Assembly: GCF_015209595.1 (NCBI RefSeq)
Contig: NZ_JADEYS010000013.1
Location: forward strand, 62,001 to 126,000
Origin: Pontibacterium sinense
Lineage (GTDB): Bacteria; Pseudomonadota; Gammaproteobacteria; Pseudomonadales; Balneatricaceae
Length of the DNA stretch: 64,000 bases
Reading direction: 5' to 3'
In this document: positions 27,418-35,697 of the stretch, one piece after another
How the letters are laid out: every line of letters begins with the position of its first letter
How positions within the stretch are numbered: the stretch's first letter is position 1
The notes under the pieces: generated by a model
The model's input: the letters and a program-made list of their open reading frames with translations, nothing else
The model's database searches: none
Told to the model about the DNA's origin: nothing
Translations under genes and position numbers: made by a program

Positions 27418-28239
27418 TTATCGAGGCTCCTTTCTAAGGGCGACGGTCTTCAGTTTCTCATTGAATGATTGCGCATCTTTAGAGTAGTGAGCTTTGCGAT
27501 GACAGTTAGGGCAAAGGGCCACCACATTTTGTGGGTGGTCTGGCCCTCCGTCTGCTAAGCGATGTAGATGATGACACTCTAAGAAAGGGCCTTTTGATGA
27601 TAGAAAAGGCGCGTCACTACCACAACCTTCACACTTTCCCTCAGCACGTTTCTGAACATATATTTTTAGCGCTGCTGAACGTCGCCGTGCAATGTGCGTT
27701 TTTTCTTTCTCAGAGTTTGGGATCAGGCTTGTACGGACCGCCAGGTCTCTGAGCTGACTAAGTGATAGCTTTGGGAAAGCTTTTATATCAGGCGTTGCGT
27801 ATGAGGGAGCATGCTCTTCCACTGTATTGCTATTAGGTGATGAATCAATATCCAGATGGAATATAAACGCTTTGCGATCCATTCCATCTTTATCTGGACG
27901 AGTCTCTTCGTGATGGCCTAGATATTCACCTTTGCCGATGAAGCGAACATATGATTTGCGAGTTTGCTCAAATACAAAGATCGTCTTGCCATTTTCAGCA
28001 TGATCGCGTATTTCACGATTACCTGAAATCATCTTCATGTCCCCAGTTTGTCCCATCCCGGTATACCAGAAAATATCGTCATGAAACTCATCCTTATAAC
28101 CGTAATCCTTCCCTGTATTAGAAGAAAAAATGAAGATATATGGATGATCTTTCGGACAAGAAATCCCTCCTTGCTGTTGTCCATTGTATAGAGCGTGGAT
28201 TTCACTGCGACGACGATATTCTCTACCTGGTTCAAACAT
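27418..28239 (-). CDS. HNH endonuclease with SRA-like N-terminal domain (candidate type IV restriction enzyme)
   Basis: The C-terminal third is a zinc HNH nuclease: C203/C206, ECHHLHRLADGG with H223-H224, N238, C243/C246 and H247. The N-terminal part (about 1-135) shows the pattern of SRA-like modified-base readers in ScoMcrA-type enzymes: PGREYRRRSEIH, QQGGIS, YGYKDEF, YTGMGQTGDM and GNREIRDH, then AFIFHLD. This suggests cleavage of methylated or otherwise modified DNA, by family analogy. It is a single gene without a methylase, converges on folD with only 3 bases between, and is AT-richer than its neighbours, consistent with acquisition. Confidence 0.8.
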   Translation of the reverse strand: MFEPGREYRRRSEIHALYNGQQQGGISCPKDHPYIFIFSSNTGKDYGYKDEFHDDIFWYTGMGQTGDMKMISGNREIRDHAENGKTIFVFEQTRKSYVRFIGKGEYLGHHEETRPDKDGMDRKAFIFHLDIDSSPNSNTVEEHAPSYATPDIKAFPKLSLSQLRDLAVRTSLIPNSEKEKTHIARRRSAALKIYVQKRAEGKCEGCGSDAPFLSSKGPFLECHHLHRLADGGPDHPQNVVALCPNCHRKAHYSKDAQSFNEKLKTVALRKEPR

Positions 28240-28283
28240 GACATTTCCCTATGTGTTTGTGACTGGCTTCTTTGTAACACAAA

Positions 28284-29053
28284 AGGGGACAGATTTATTT
28301 TTTGTTTGAGAATAACGAGATAGGTCGTGATATAACTTTTGATGTCTTAGGTGAAAGTGTTCAAGGAGGAACAAATATGCCCAGGTCAGGACGGCTCGTC
28401 GTTACAGGATACCCTCATCACGTCATTCAACGAGGTCACAACAAGCAGCCCGTCTTTCTTGAAGATGAGGACTATTCCTATTACCTCTCTTCTCTTAAAG
28501 ATTGGCGGTGTGAGTATGGAGTGAAGTTGTATGCGTATTGTCTTATGACAAATCACATCCACCTTCTTTTAGAGCCCTCAACATCTGAAGGGCTTGGACT
28601 GCTGATGAAACGATTAGCAGGAAGGCAAACGCGGTATTTTAATGCAAAATATTTAAGAAATGGCACCTTGTGGGATGGGCGATACAAGTCCAGTGTCGTG
28701 GATAGTGACGCTTACCTATTTAATTGCGCCCGTTATATTGAGCTGAATCCGGTCCGGGCAGGAATTGTCCCTACACCGCAAGATTACCGCTGGTCAAGTT
28801 TCAATGAACATATAGGGAATAGCCATTTTAGTAACGTTTGCGATACGTTATCTGGTTTATCCGATCCAGAAAATTACGAAGCATATGTTTCCGAGGGGAT
28901 CGGAGACGATGAGCTGAGCTTTATTCGTAGCTCAGTCAATAGGAACCAGTTAACGGGCTCAGCCTCTTTCATCTCCAAAATAGAGCGTATTACTTCTATC
29001 AGAGTCGAACATAGGGGAAGAGGGCGTCCGCGTAAAAAATAAATCTGTCCCCT
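28284..29053. mobile_element. RayT element bounded by perfect 20-bp inverted repeat
   Basis: AGGGGACAGATTTATTTTTT at 28284-28303 is the exact reverse complement of 29034-29053. The enclosed 730 bases contain only the transposase gene, whose stop codon lies inside the right arm. Related GGGGACAG...-type ends are known to me from RayT-linked repeats in other bacteria; that point is from memory. No target duplication was identified. Confidence 0.8.
28377..29042 (+). CDS. REP-associated tyrosine transposase (Y1/IS200-like)
   Basis: The 221-residue single-strand DNA transposase has the HUH pair H60-I-H62 in MTNHIHLLLEP and the tyrosine-bearing helix RQTRYFNAKYLRNGTLWDGRYKSS (in pieces; probable nucleophile Y87). 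It starts at the ATG at 28377, preceded by AAGGAGG. Its C-terminus is basic (RGRGRPRKK). It appears intact and lies in the inverted-repeat element. RayT proteins move or maintain REP-type palindromes; here the 20-bp repeat would be the substrate. Confidence 0.9.
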   Translation: MPRSGRLVVTGYPHHVIQRGHNKQPVFLEDEDYSYYLSSLKDWRCEYGVKLYAYCLMTNHIHLLLEPSTSEGLGLLMKRLAGRQTRYFNAKYLRNGTLWDGRYKSSVVDSDAYLFNCARYIELNPVRAGIVPTPQDYRWSSFNEHIGNSHFSNVCDTLSGLSDPENYEAYVSEGIGDDELSFIRSSVNRNQLTGSASFISKIERITSIRVEHRGRGRPRKK

Positions 29054-29063
29054 AAGTTCTTCA

Positions 29064-29085
29064 AGGGTCGGAAATTTCCGGCCCT
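29064..29085. terminator. GC-rich near-palindrome downstream of RayT element
   Basis: AGGGTCGGAAA is followed directly by TTTCCGGCCCT, an 11-bp arm pair with one G-U. There is no T-run. It may act as a weak terminator or belong to the repeat system of the element. Confidence 0.35.
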
Positions 29086-29263
29086 GCTATCTTTCGTACC
29101 CCTTCACTTCATCATCTCCTTCTCATACTTGGCCCCGCCAGCGTTTCCTCATCTGACTTTATCTCTGCTGTACACCATAATTAGCGAATGCAATTGATAT
29201 GGGACGGCAGATGATACCCCGTGCCTGTCCGTCAAACACACCAAACGCCGTTGAGAGATTGTT

Positions 29264-29872
29264 ATGAAACTGCTTCATAAAAATAATCTGTATTGCTGGA
29301 GTGAATTTGATGAAGATCGGAATATCGATTTTCACAGCTATCTGTGGGTGAGGGATGAAGGGAATGCAGTGTTTGATCCGCTGCCGCTATCTGAACACGA
29401 TAAAGCGCATCTGCTATCGCTTGGTAAAGTCAGTCATATTCTGGTCTCTAATTCAGATCATATCCGTGCTGCTGAAGCGTTGGCGCAGATAACAGGCGCA
29501 GAAATATGCGGGCCAATGGCTGAGCAGGAAAGCTTCCCGATTGTGTGTTCCCGCTGGCTGGACGAGGGGGATGACCTATTGGGCGGGCTTGATGTGTATC
29601 GCTTAGATGGATCAAAAACACCCGGTGAGCTGGCCTTTGTTGTTGAAGGGGATACCTTGATTACCGGTGATTTGATCCGGGCGCATAAAGGCGGCGAGCT
29701 TTGTATTCTGCCACAGGGAAAACTAAGTCATCCTGATACCGCTGTCGCATCGGTGATGAGGATCGCGGATATTAAAGGGATCAGTGCGGTCTTAACCGGT
29801 GATGGTTGGCCCGTTTTCAGAGATGGGGATCAGGCCCTGGCCGCGTTAGTGGATGCAATATCGGAGTCTTGA
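29264..29872 (+). CDS. Metallo-beta-lactamase-fold protein with degenerate metal site
   Basis: The 202-residue sequence follows the metallo-hydrolase fold (YLWVRDEGNAVFDPLP, HILVSNSDHIRAAEAL, DTLITGDLIRAH, AVLTGDGWPVF). The usual HxHxDH motif reads SNSDH, so two of the metal histidines are missing, and the last histidine position is also altered. Only the aspartates of SDH and GD remain. It is therefore unlikely to be a normal zinc hydrolase; a binding or altered catalytic role is possible. It precedes the DCC-family gene by 16 bases, probably one transcript. Confidence 0.6.
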   Translation: MKLLHKNNLYCWSEFDEDRNIDFHSYLWVRDEGNAVFDPLPLSEHDKAHLLSLGKVSHILVSNSDHIRAAEALAQITGAEICGPMAEQESFPIVCSRWLDEGDDLLGGLDVYRLDGSKTPGELAFVVEGDTLITGDLIRAHKGGELCILPQGKLSHPDTAVASVMRIADIKGISAVLTGDGWPVFRDGDQALAALVDAISES

Positions 29873-29888
29873 CGGAGAAAGAGCCGCT

Positions 29889-30296
29889 ATGAGCAACAAC
29901 GAAGTATTGCTGATTTATGATAAGGAATGTCCGGCCTGTGACAATTATTGCCAGGTGGTCAGAATACGGGAAACAGTGGGGAAGCTTCGGCTGATTGATG
30001 CCCGTGAAAACAGTGAAGAATTGGAAGAGATCACAGCATTAGGGCTGGATATTGATCAGGGTATGGTGCTGAAATTGGATGGACAGATCTATTACGGATC
30101 GGATGCGATTCATGCTCTGGCGTTGATCAGCAGTCGCTCCGGCCTGTTGAATCGGCTTAACTATTACCTGTTCCGATCCAAACGCCTATCCTATATTTTT
30201 TATCCCATGCTGCGGTTTCTTAGAAACGTCCTGCTGAAGGTGTTGGGCAAAACAAAAATTAATAACCTGCATATTGACGGCAACCATCGGTTCTGA
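29889..30296 (+). CDS. DCC-family (DUF393) thiol-disulfide-like protein
   Basis: The 135-residue protein has the family hallmark near its N-terminus, LIYDKECPACDNYC, with a CxxC pair as in thioredoxin-like proteins, then GSDAIHALALIS. The C-terminal part (LFRSKRLSYIFYPMLRFLRNVLLKVL) may be membrane-associated. The start at 29889 is chosen over a longer frame because GGAG lies upstream and the protein motif starts directly. The function of the family is not established. Confidence 0.8.
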   Translation: MSNNEVLLIYDKECPACDNYCQVVRIRETVGKLRLIDARENSEELEEITALGLDIDQGMVLKLDGQIYYGSDAIHALALISSRSGLLNRLNYYLFRSKRLSYIFYPMLRFLRNVLLKVLGKTKINNLHIDGNHRF

Positions 30297-30359
30297 CGGA
30301 TTGCCGATCTCTGTACTCCACTGCTTTTTAATTCTTGTCCTACCCAGCCTTACGGCAGT

Positions 30360-31745
30360 TTATAAAGCAAAGCCGCCGGTAGGTTCCTGTTCCAGCAATT
30401 CTCGCACTTTTAACAACCCTGACCGCAGAATATCGCGGTTGGCAGGGGAGCTTACCGATAGTCGTACCGCAGGTGGCACCGCACCGCCGGGAGGGACGAA
30501 CAGCTCGGCAGATTTCAGACTGATCCCGTTTTCTGTTGCGGCTGTGACAAACTCTCCAAGGCGCAGGTGCTCTGGCAGCGTCAGCCAAATATGGAAGCAA
30601 CTTTCACTGGTACGCAGATCAAAGTCCCCCAATATTTCACGGGTGATCTCCAGACGTACCTTCATCTCACTACGGATTTGCGACAGGACTCTTACCGCAT
30701 CACCGCTTTGAATCAATTCCGTAGCAATACCGGTCAGCAAAGGGCTGGTCATCCAGCTGTGATTTTGCAGGGTGGTAGTCATCTGCTCATATAGCCGCTG
30801 GGGAACCTGTATGTAGCCAACACGGAGTCCTGGTGCCAGACATTTCGACAGTGCCCCGATATGGATGACTTGTTCAGAATCAAGGTTCACAAAAGGGTCG
30901 GGGCGTTCTTCGGGTAGCAGGCCGTTCACCTCATCTTCAATGAGATAGAGGTTGTGCTTACGGCATACGTCGAGAATGGCGTGACGTCGTTCCAGACTCA
31001 TGGTTGCGGTCGTCGGATTCTGCAATGTGGGCATGCTGTAGATCAGACGAGGTTGGTATAGGCGGCAAGCCGCATCCAACGATTCAGGAATGATCCCTTC
31101 ATCATCCATCTCTAGCGGTTTGAGGCTCAATTGGTGTTGTCGCGCAAGGCTGATCAGGCCGGGATAGCTGTATTTTTCGACCAGCAAGGTGTCACCGGCA
31201 CGGCAATAGGCATCAAGGGCCATTTGGGTCGCGTGTTGAGCACCTGAACTGAAAAGCAGCCGGTCCGCGGATAGATTGACACCTTGCTGTTGCAGCCAGT
31301 GTGCGAGGACTTCACGGTGCTGCATGATGCCTTCGGGTAATTGATACAGCATGAGTTGATTAAGTGTTGCCGGATTACCAGCCAGCTTTTGCATGGCCCG
31401 GTTGAGCATATCCGCCCGATCTAATAGGGGAGGGACGTTGTATCCGAAATGACATTCCAGCTGTGAAGAGTGCGGCGTGTCGAAGGTCCAGTGATTGGTT
31501 TCACGCGCACAGACATAGGTGCCTGCGCCAACGCGGGCTTCGACGAGCCCTCTTCGTTCGGCTTCAGCGTATGCACGGGTCACTGTGCCTACAGTGACAC
31601 CCAACTGATCAGCCAGTGCACGGTGAGTGGGTAAGCGAACGTTGGCTGACAGCGTACCGTTTTCAATCAGTGTCGCTAATTGATCCGCAACCTGCTTATA
31701 ACGTGGGCCTGCATTGTCGGAAAGTGCGATATCTAGGATTGTCAT
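30360..31745 (-). CDS. MocR-type regulator (GntR plus aminotransferase-like domain)
   Basis: The 461-residue protein has a GntR winged helix (about 10-75, VRLPTHRALADQLGVTVGTVTRAYAEAERRGLV in pieces) and a fold-I aminotransferase domain with YLIEDEVNGLL and the PLP lysine in GALSKCLAPGLRVG. It is divergent from the LysE-family exporter gene and probably controls it, with the effector likely an amino acid or PLP adduct. A perfect 16-bp palindrome lies between the two starts. Confidence 0.88.
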   Translation of the reverse strand: MTILDIALSDNAGPRYKQVADQLATLIENGTLSANVRLPTHRALADQLGVTVGTVTRAYAEAERRGLVEARVGAGTYVCARETNHWTFDTPHSSQLECHFGYNVPPLLDRADMLNRAMQKLAGNPATLNQLMLYQLPEGIMQHREVLAHWLQQQGVNLSADRLLFSSGAQHATQMALDAYCRAGDTLLVEKYSYPGLISLARQHQLSLKPLEMDDEGIIPESLDAACRLYQPRLIYSMPTLQNPTTATMSLERRHAILDVCRKHNLYLIEDEVNGLLPEERPDPFVNLDSEQVIHIGALSKCLAPGLRVGYIQVPQRLYEQMTTTLQNHSWMTSPLLTGIATELIQSGDAVRVLSQIRSEMKVRLEITREILGDFDLRTSESCFHIWLTLPEHLRLGEFVTAATENGISLKSAELFVPPGGAVPPAVRLSVSSPANRDILRSGLLKVRELLEQEPTGGFAL

Positions 31746-31844
31746 GGTGACAATAAAACCTTTGTCATCGTTTTTATTGTTTGGTAGCTTTGATTGTACC
31801 CCTTAAATATACAAATCAACGCATAATTGAAGCCTATCTTATAA

Positions 31845-31868
31845 ATTGTATCGATACAATGTAATTGT
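31845..31868. promoter_or_regulatory. Palindromic operator between MocR gene and LysE-family gene
   Basis: ATTGTATCGATACAAT (31845-31860) is a perfect 16-bp palindrome. It overlaps a second dyad, ACAAT-GTA-ATTGT (31856-31868), and another TTGTAT occurs near 31893. The site lies about 60-80 bases before the exporter gene and fits a MocR binding site. Confidence 0.65.
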
Positions 31869-31926
31869 TCGAACACGACATGGATCAGCTTTGTATATGC
31901 ACCTCTCGACATAGGAGACTACCAGA

Positions 31927-32526
31927 GTGGATATACAGTTAATGCTTTCGGTTGCTTTGTTTGCAACCGTGACATCCGGTACACCCGGTCCCAATAATGT
32001 GATGCTGACAGCATCCGGTGCGAACTTCGGTTACTGGCGTACGCTGCCCCATATGGTTGGAATCGTGATCGGTATTTTGGTTATGAATGTACTGGTCGCC
32101 GCGGGGCTGGGCGTGGTTTTTGAACGTTATCCGGCGGTGCAATCAACGCTAAAAGTTGCCGCCAGCTCTTATCTTGTTTATCTAGCGTGGAAGATCGCGA
32201 CGGCAGAAACATCGCGGGTGGACGGCGAGAGCGACGCGCGACCAATGAGTTTGATGGGTGGTGCGTTATTTCAGTTTTTGAACCCCAAAGCCTGGATGAT
32301 GGTGATTACCGCCATCGGTTCATTCACATTAGCTGGAGATGACTATTGGATGTCGGTGTTCTGGGTAGCGGTGATTTTCATGCTGATGGGGTTTCCATGC
32401 ATTTCACTATGGGCTGCTTTTGGCACCGTGGTCGGTCGCTTTCTCTCGTCACCTGCAGCAATGCGCTGGTTTAACCTTATTATGGGTGGATTGACTGTGT
32501 CGTGCTTGGTGTTTATCTGGCAGTAA
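31927..32526 (+). CDS. LysE/RhtB-family amino-acid exporter
   Basis: The 199-residue inner-membrane protein has about six helices and the family start SGTPGPNNVMLTASGANFG, with FLNPKAWMM in the middle. Such proteins export amino acids or derivatives. It is divergent from a MocR regulator and probably induced by it. The start is GTG at 31927 with GGAG upstream. The substrate is unknown. Confidence 0.88.
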   Translation: MDIQLMLSVALFATVTSGTPGPNNVMLTASGANFGYWRTLPHMVGIVIGILVMNVLVAAGLGVVFERYPAVQSTLKVAASSYLVYLAWKIATAETSRVDGESDARPMSLMGGALFQFLNPKAWMMVITAIGSFTLAGDDYWMSVFWVAVIFMLMGFPCISLWAAFGTVVGRFLSSPAAMRWFNLIMGGLTVSCLVFIWQ

Positions 32527-32530
32527 CGTG

Positions 32531-32558
32531 TAAAGCCCACCTACTGGGGTGGGCTTTA
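32531..32558. terminator. Bidirectional rho-independent terminator
   Basis: TAAAGCCCACC (32531-32541) and GGTGGGCTTTA (32548-32558) form an 11-bp perfect stem between the convergent LysE-family and fasciclin genes. Confidence 0.85.
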
Positions 32559-32571
32559 TCGGGCGTAGCGA

Positions 32572-33159
32572 TTAAGAACAGCCGCCGGGACCCGGATCGG
32601 GCAGTATTGGTAGAACAACCGCTTTAATTGCATGAATAATCCCATTATCCGCTTCAACATCTAGCGCACCGGGAATGAGCTCGGCATCGCGCATCAGGTT
32701 GTCGGTTAACACCGCTGATTTGTGCTTCAGAAAATCCCCTGTCAACATTCGAATACGACTTGAACCTAGTACATCAGATGAATCACGGCGCCCGTGAGCC
32801 ACGTGATACAGCAACACAGTATTTACTACCTGTGGGTCAAGATCTGCCAGGCTGCAATAACCCAGCGTTAAAACTGTCTGTTCCAGCGCGGCAAAAGCGT
32901 CATCCGTGGGGGCAAACACAGTGTATTGGCGTTTTCCATCAAGAGCATTAAGGATGTCTGCTCGGCCGGGAACGTCTTCGGTTAATAGCGCGATCAATGT
33001 GTCAAAGCTGCCTTTAAATGGACTGCCTTCTCCGTTGACCGCCAGAGCAGCATCAACAACGCTGTAGTTGTCTTTTGGACCTCGATGGTCGTCGGCTAAT
33101 GTCGCCATAGGTAGTGATAGAGCGATGGCTGCGATGGTTGCACGTATTGTTGTTTTCAC
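32572..33159 (-). CDS. Exported fasciclin-domain protein
   Basis: A Sec signal peptide (about the first 23 residues, ending near ATLADD) precedes one FAS1 domain with the H1/H2-type motifs YTVFAPTDDAFAAL and LLYHV, then DNGIIHAIKAVVLP. FAS1 domains mediate adhesion or matrix contacts at the cell surface or periplasm. The GTG at 33159 is preferred because GGGAG lies 9 bases upstream; the longer ATG frame starts at 33174. Two cysteines (YCSLAD and the C-terminal GGCS) may pair. Confidence 0.8.
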   Translation of the reverse strand: MKTTIRATIAAIALSLPMATLADDHRGPKDNYSVVDAALAVNGEGSPFKGSFDTLIALLTEDVPGRADILNALDGKRQYTVFAPTDDAFAALEQTVLTLGYCSLADLDPQVVNTVLLYHVAHGRRDSSDVLGSSRIRMLTGDFLKHKSAVLTDNLMRDAELIPGALDVEADNGIIHAIKAVVLPILPDPGPGGCS

Positions 33160-33588
33160 GGGTGTTACTCCCATTTTTCGCGATGCTGTCGCATATTGGG
33201 TTATATCAAGTTTCCATTCGTGAGTTGTCCTGAGAGTTACTTACCCATACGTGGTTAAAATTTGTACAGATCACATGGGAAAGAATTTTGTGCAATATTT
33301 TTTAGTGTTTTTTGGGAATCGTTCAGAAAGCTGCTTTGTTTTGGAAAACCAACGAGCGCGTATATATACAGGAGAGAGGGATTGAGTTTGCAGGGGCTGC
33401 CTTGTTTTCAATAATCTGCGTTCTAATTCTGTTTTTTAGGATTGGATATACGCCTTTTGTGCAATAGCGAAAAACAGACTTGTTAGTAAAGGTCGATTTA
33501 TTGGATAGACGACTTGCACAATTCTGGTGCACGACTAGTGTTACCTGTTAATAGAGAAGGATTTACATCAATAACAGGGAGGTAGTGC
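33160..33588. other. AT-rich intergenic region between fasciclin and chemoreceptor genes
   Basis: This gap of about 430 bases is AT-rich with T-runs near 33297-33310 and an AT-alternating stretch near 33360. A short open frame on the minus strand looks non-coding. I see no clear promoter, repeat or RNA structure. Confidence 0.5.
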
Positions 33589-35652
33589 ATGTTCCGTGCC
33601 CTTAATATCCGTCAAAAGTTACTCATCGCGCTTCTGTTCATGGGCATCGTACCTTTATTTGTCGCTATGTGGATCAGTAGTGTTGATACTGCTAGGTCGC
33701 TGGAGCAGCAGGGTTACCAACAGCTAACAAGTATCAGAGAGCTTAAAAAGCGCTTGTTGGATGACTACTTTACCGAGCGCTTTGCTGATCTGGCGATATT
33801 GGCTTCAGCAACAACACACCTGCAAGTCCACAACGGTCGTATGGATCTGGATAAGGTCGATGCAGACGCGCATGCGTTTTATACCCAGTTTAAAGAGTTG
33901 GAAGAGTATTATGATCTCTTTCTGATCAACGCTGATGGCTACATTTTTTACTCTGTGGAGCGTGAACCGGATTATCAAACAAGCTTAGCCAGCGGCCCGT
34001 ATGCAAATTCCAATCTGGCTAAGCTGTATCGCAAGATTACGAAAAGCCACCGGTCTGAAATTGTTGATTTTGCCTCGTATGCGCCTTCCCAAAATGCACC
34101 GGCAGCATTTATAGGACAGCCAATACTGGATAAAACCGGCACTCTTGAGATGGTTGTTGTATTGCAGCTCTCTATCGATCACCTGAATGATGCGATGAAA
34201 GAACGGGCAGGTTTAGGTGAGACGGGCGAAACCTATCTTGTCGGACCCGACAAATTGATGCGGTCAGATTCCTACCTCGATCCAATTAACCATACGGTAC
34301 TGGCGTCGTTTGCGAACCCAGAAAAAGGCAGTGTGGATACCGATGCAAGTAATGCGGCATTAGCAGGAGAAACCGATACGCGTATTGTGATTGATTACAA
34401 CGGAAATCGGGTGTTGTCGTCATTCACGCCAATCAAAATTAAAGACATTACCTGGGCGATGATGTCTGAGATGGATGAAGCGGAAGCCTTGGCCCCCGTT
34501 GCTGCGATGCGTATGGATTTGATGATGGAGATTATTGTATCTGCCATTCTTGTTGTTATCGTTGCGTATCTGCTGGCTGGCTCGCTGGTCAAACCTATTC
34601 GTGAGATGACGGATCATATTGGTGCCTTGGCAGACGGACGTGGAGACCTGTCCGTTAAGCTCACGGTGCGCACCAATGATGAGATTGCGACGCTGGAACG
34701 GCGATTGAATAGCTTTCTGGAAAAGATTCATGCTGTGGTTAGTAGCGTGGCTAAAACAACCCGCGTGATTGATGATGCCACTGTGTGTGTTTCACAAAGT
34801 GTTGATAAAACCACCGCGGGTGCGGATCGCCAGCACGAAGATAGTCATGCGGCGAAGATTGCCATTGAAGAACTGACTGCATCAGTTCAATCCATTGCGA
34901 CTAGCACGTCTGAAGCACGTGTGGCCTCAGAGCATGCTTATCGCGAAATCAATGAAGGCATGGCCGTAACGGATAAGACGGTTAATGTGATCGAGAGCCT
35001 GTCGCACGAAGTGGCGAATGCGGCGGATGTCATTGAAAAGCTGAATGAGCAAAGTAAGTCGATCAGTACTGTGCTTGAGGTGATACAGGGGATCGCTGAG
35101 CAAACTAACTTACTGGCGCTGAATGCAGCTATTGAAGCCGCCCGTGCTGGTGACGCTGGACGTGGTTTCTCCGTGGTTGCTGATGAGGTGAGAAACCTCG
35201 CTGCACGTACCCAGAGTTCGACTCAACAGATACATGACATCATCGATGAATTGCAGCACCAGGCGCGTCACTCAGTTACTGTGATGAATGCGGGTAAAAA
35301 GAGCGCAGATAAAGGTGTGGAACATGTGAAACACACAGGGGAATACTTCCAGCGCATTACTGACGCAATGAGTATTCTCGCGGAGATGAACATTCACATT
35401 GCTGAAGCTTCGGAACGGCAAGCGAGCACGGCCGAAGGCATTTATGAGCGAGTGGTGCATATGGATCAGATCGCCGATGATACGGCAAACGGTACTGTTG
35501 ATGCGCGTCGGGTCAACAATCAGTTGGTTGATCTTTGCCATCAGCTTGAAGGGCTGGTTAACCAGTTTAAATTGGGCGCAGGCGCAGCAGGTACGACGGT
35601 AGAGCTGCAAGCCACTCAGCGCTTTAATAGATCAGAAAAAGCTGTAAGTTAA
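33589..35652 (+). CDS. Methyl-accepting chemotaxis protein with periplasmic Cache-type sensor
   Basis: The 687-residue receptor has a first membrane segment (about 12-32), a large periplasmic region resembling double Cache (YDLFLINADGYIFYSVERE, GETGETYLVGPD), a second membrane segment (about 310-332), HAMP, and the signalling domain with hairpin tip EQTNLLALNAAIEAARAGDAGRGFSVVADEVRNLA (in family pieces). GGGAGG lies upstream of the ATG. The ligand is unknown; Cache domains often bind amino acids, amines or organic acids. Confidence 0.92.
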   Translation: MFRALNIRQKLLIALLFMGIVPLFVAMWISSVDTARSLEQQGYQQLTSIRELKKRLLDDYFTERFADLAILASATTHLQVHNGRMDLDKVDADAHAFYTQFKELEEYYDLFLINADGYIFYSVEREPDYQTSLASGPYANSNLAKLYRKITKSHRSEIVDFASYAPSQNAPAAFIGQPILDKTGTLEMVVVLQLSIDHLNDAMKERAGLGETGETYLVGPDKLMRSDSYLDPINHTVLASFANPEKGSVDTDASNAALAGETDTRIVIDYNGNRVLSSFTPIKIKDITWAMMSEMDEAEALAPVAAMRMDLMMEIIVSAILVVIVAYLLAGSLVKPIREMTDHIGALADGRGDLSVKLTVRTNDEIATLERRLNSFLEKIHAVVSSVAKTTRVIDDATVCVSQSVDKTTAGADRQHEDSHAAKIAIEELTASVQSIATSTSEARVASEHAYREINEGMAVTDKTVNVIESLSHEVANAADVIEKLNEQSKSISTVLEVIQGIAEQTNLLALNAAIEAARAGDAGRGFSVVADEVRNLAARTQSSTQQIHDIIDELQHQARHSVTVMNAGKKSADKGVEHVKHTGEYFQRITDAMSILAEMNIHIAEASERQASTAEGIYERVVHMDQIADDTANGTVDARRVNNQLVDLCHQLEGLVNQFKLGAGAAGTTVELQATQRFNRSEKAVS

Positions 35653-35658
35653 GTTAAA

Positions 35659-35690
35659 CGGGGCATGCGTGACGAACACGACATGCCCCG
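35659..35690. terminator. Hairpin between chemoreceptor and DegT genes
   Basis: CGGGGCATGCGTG pairs with CACG-A-CATGCCCCG, a 13-bp stem with one bulge and a 5-base loop, located between convergent genes. The T-run is missing, so termination efficiency is uncertain. Confidence 0.55.
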
Positions 35691-35697
35691 GCATGGA

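Noticed and set aside
33323-33532. Minus-strand 69-codon frame upstream of the chemoreceptor
   Set aside because: AT-rich, no ribosome-binding site, no protein-like pattern.
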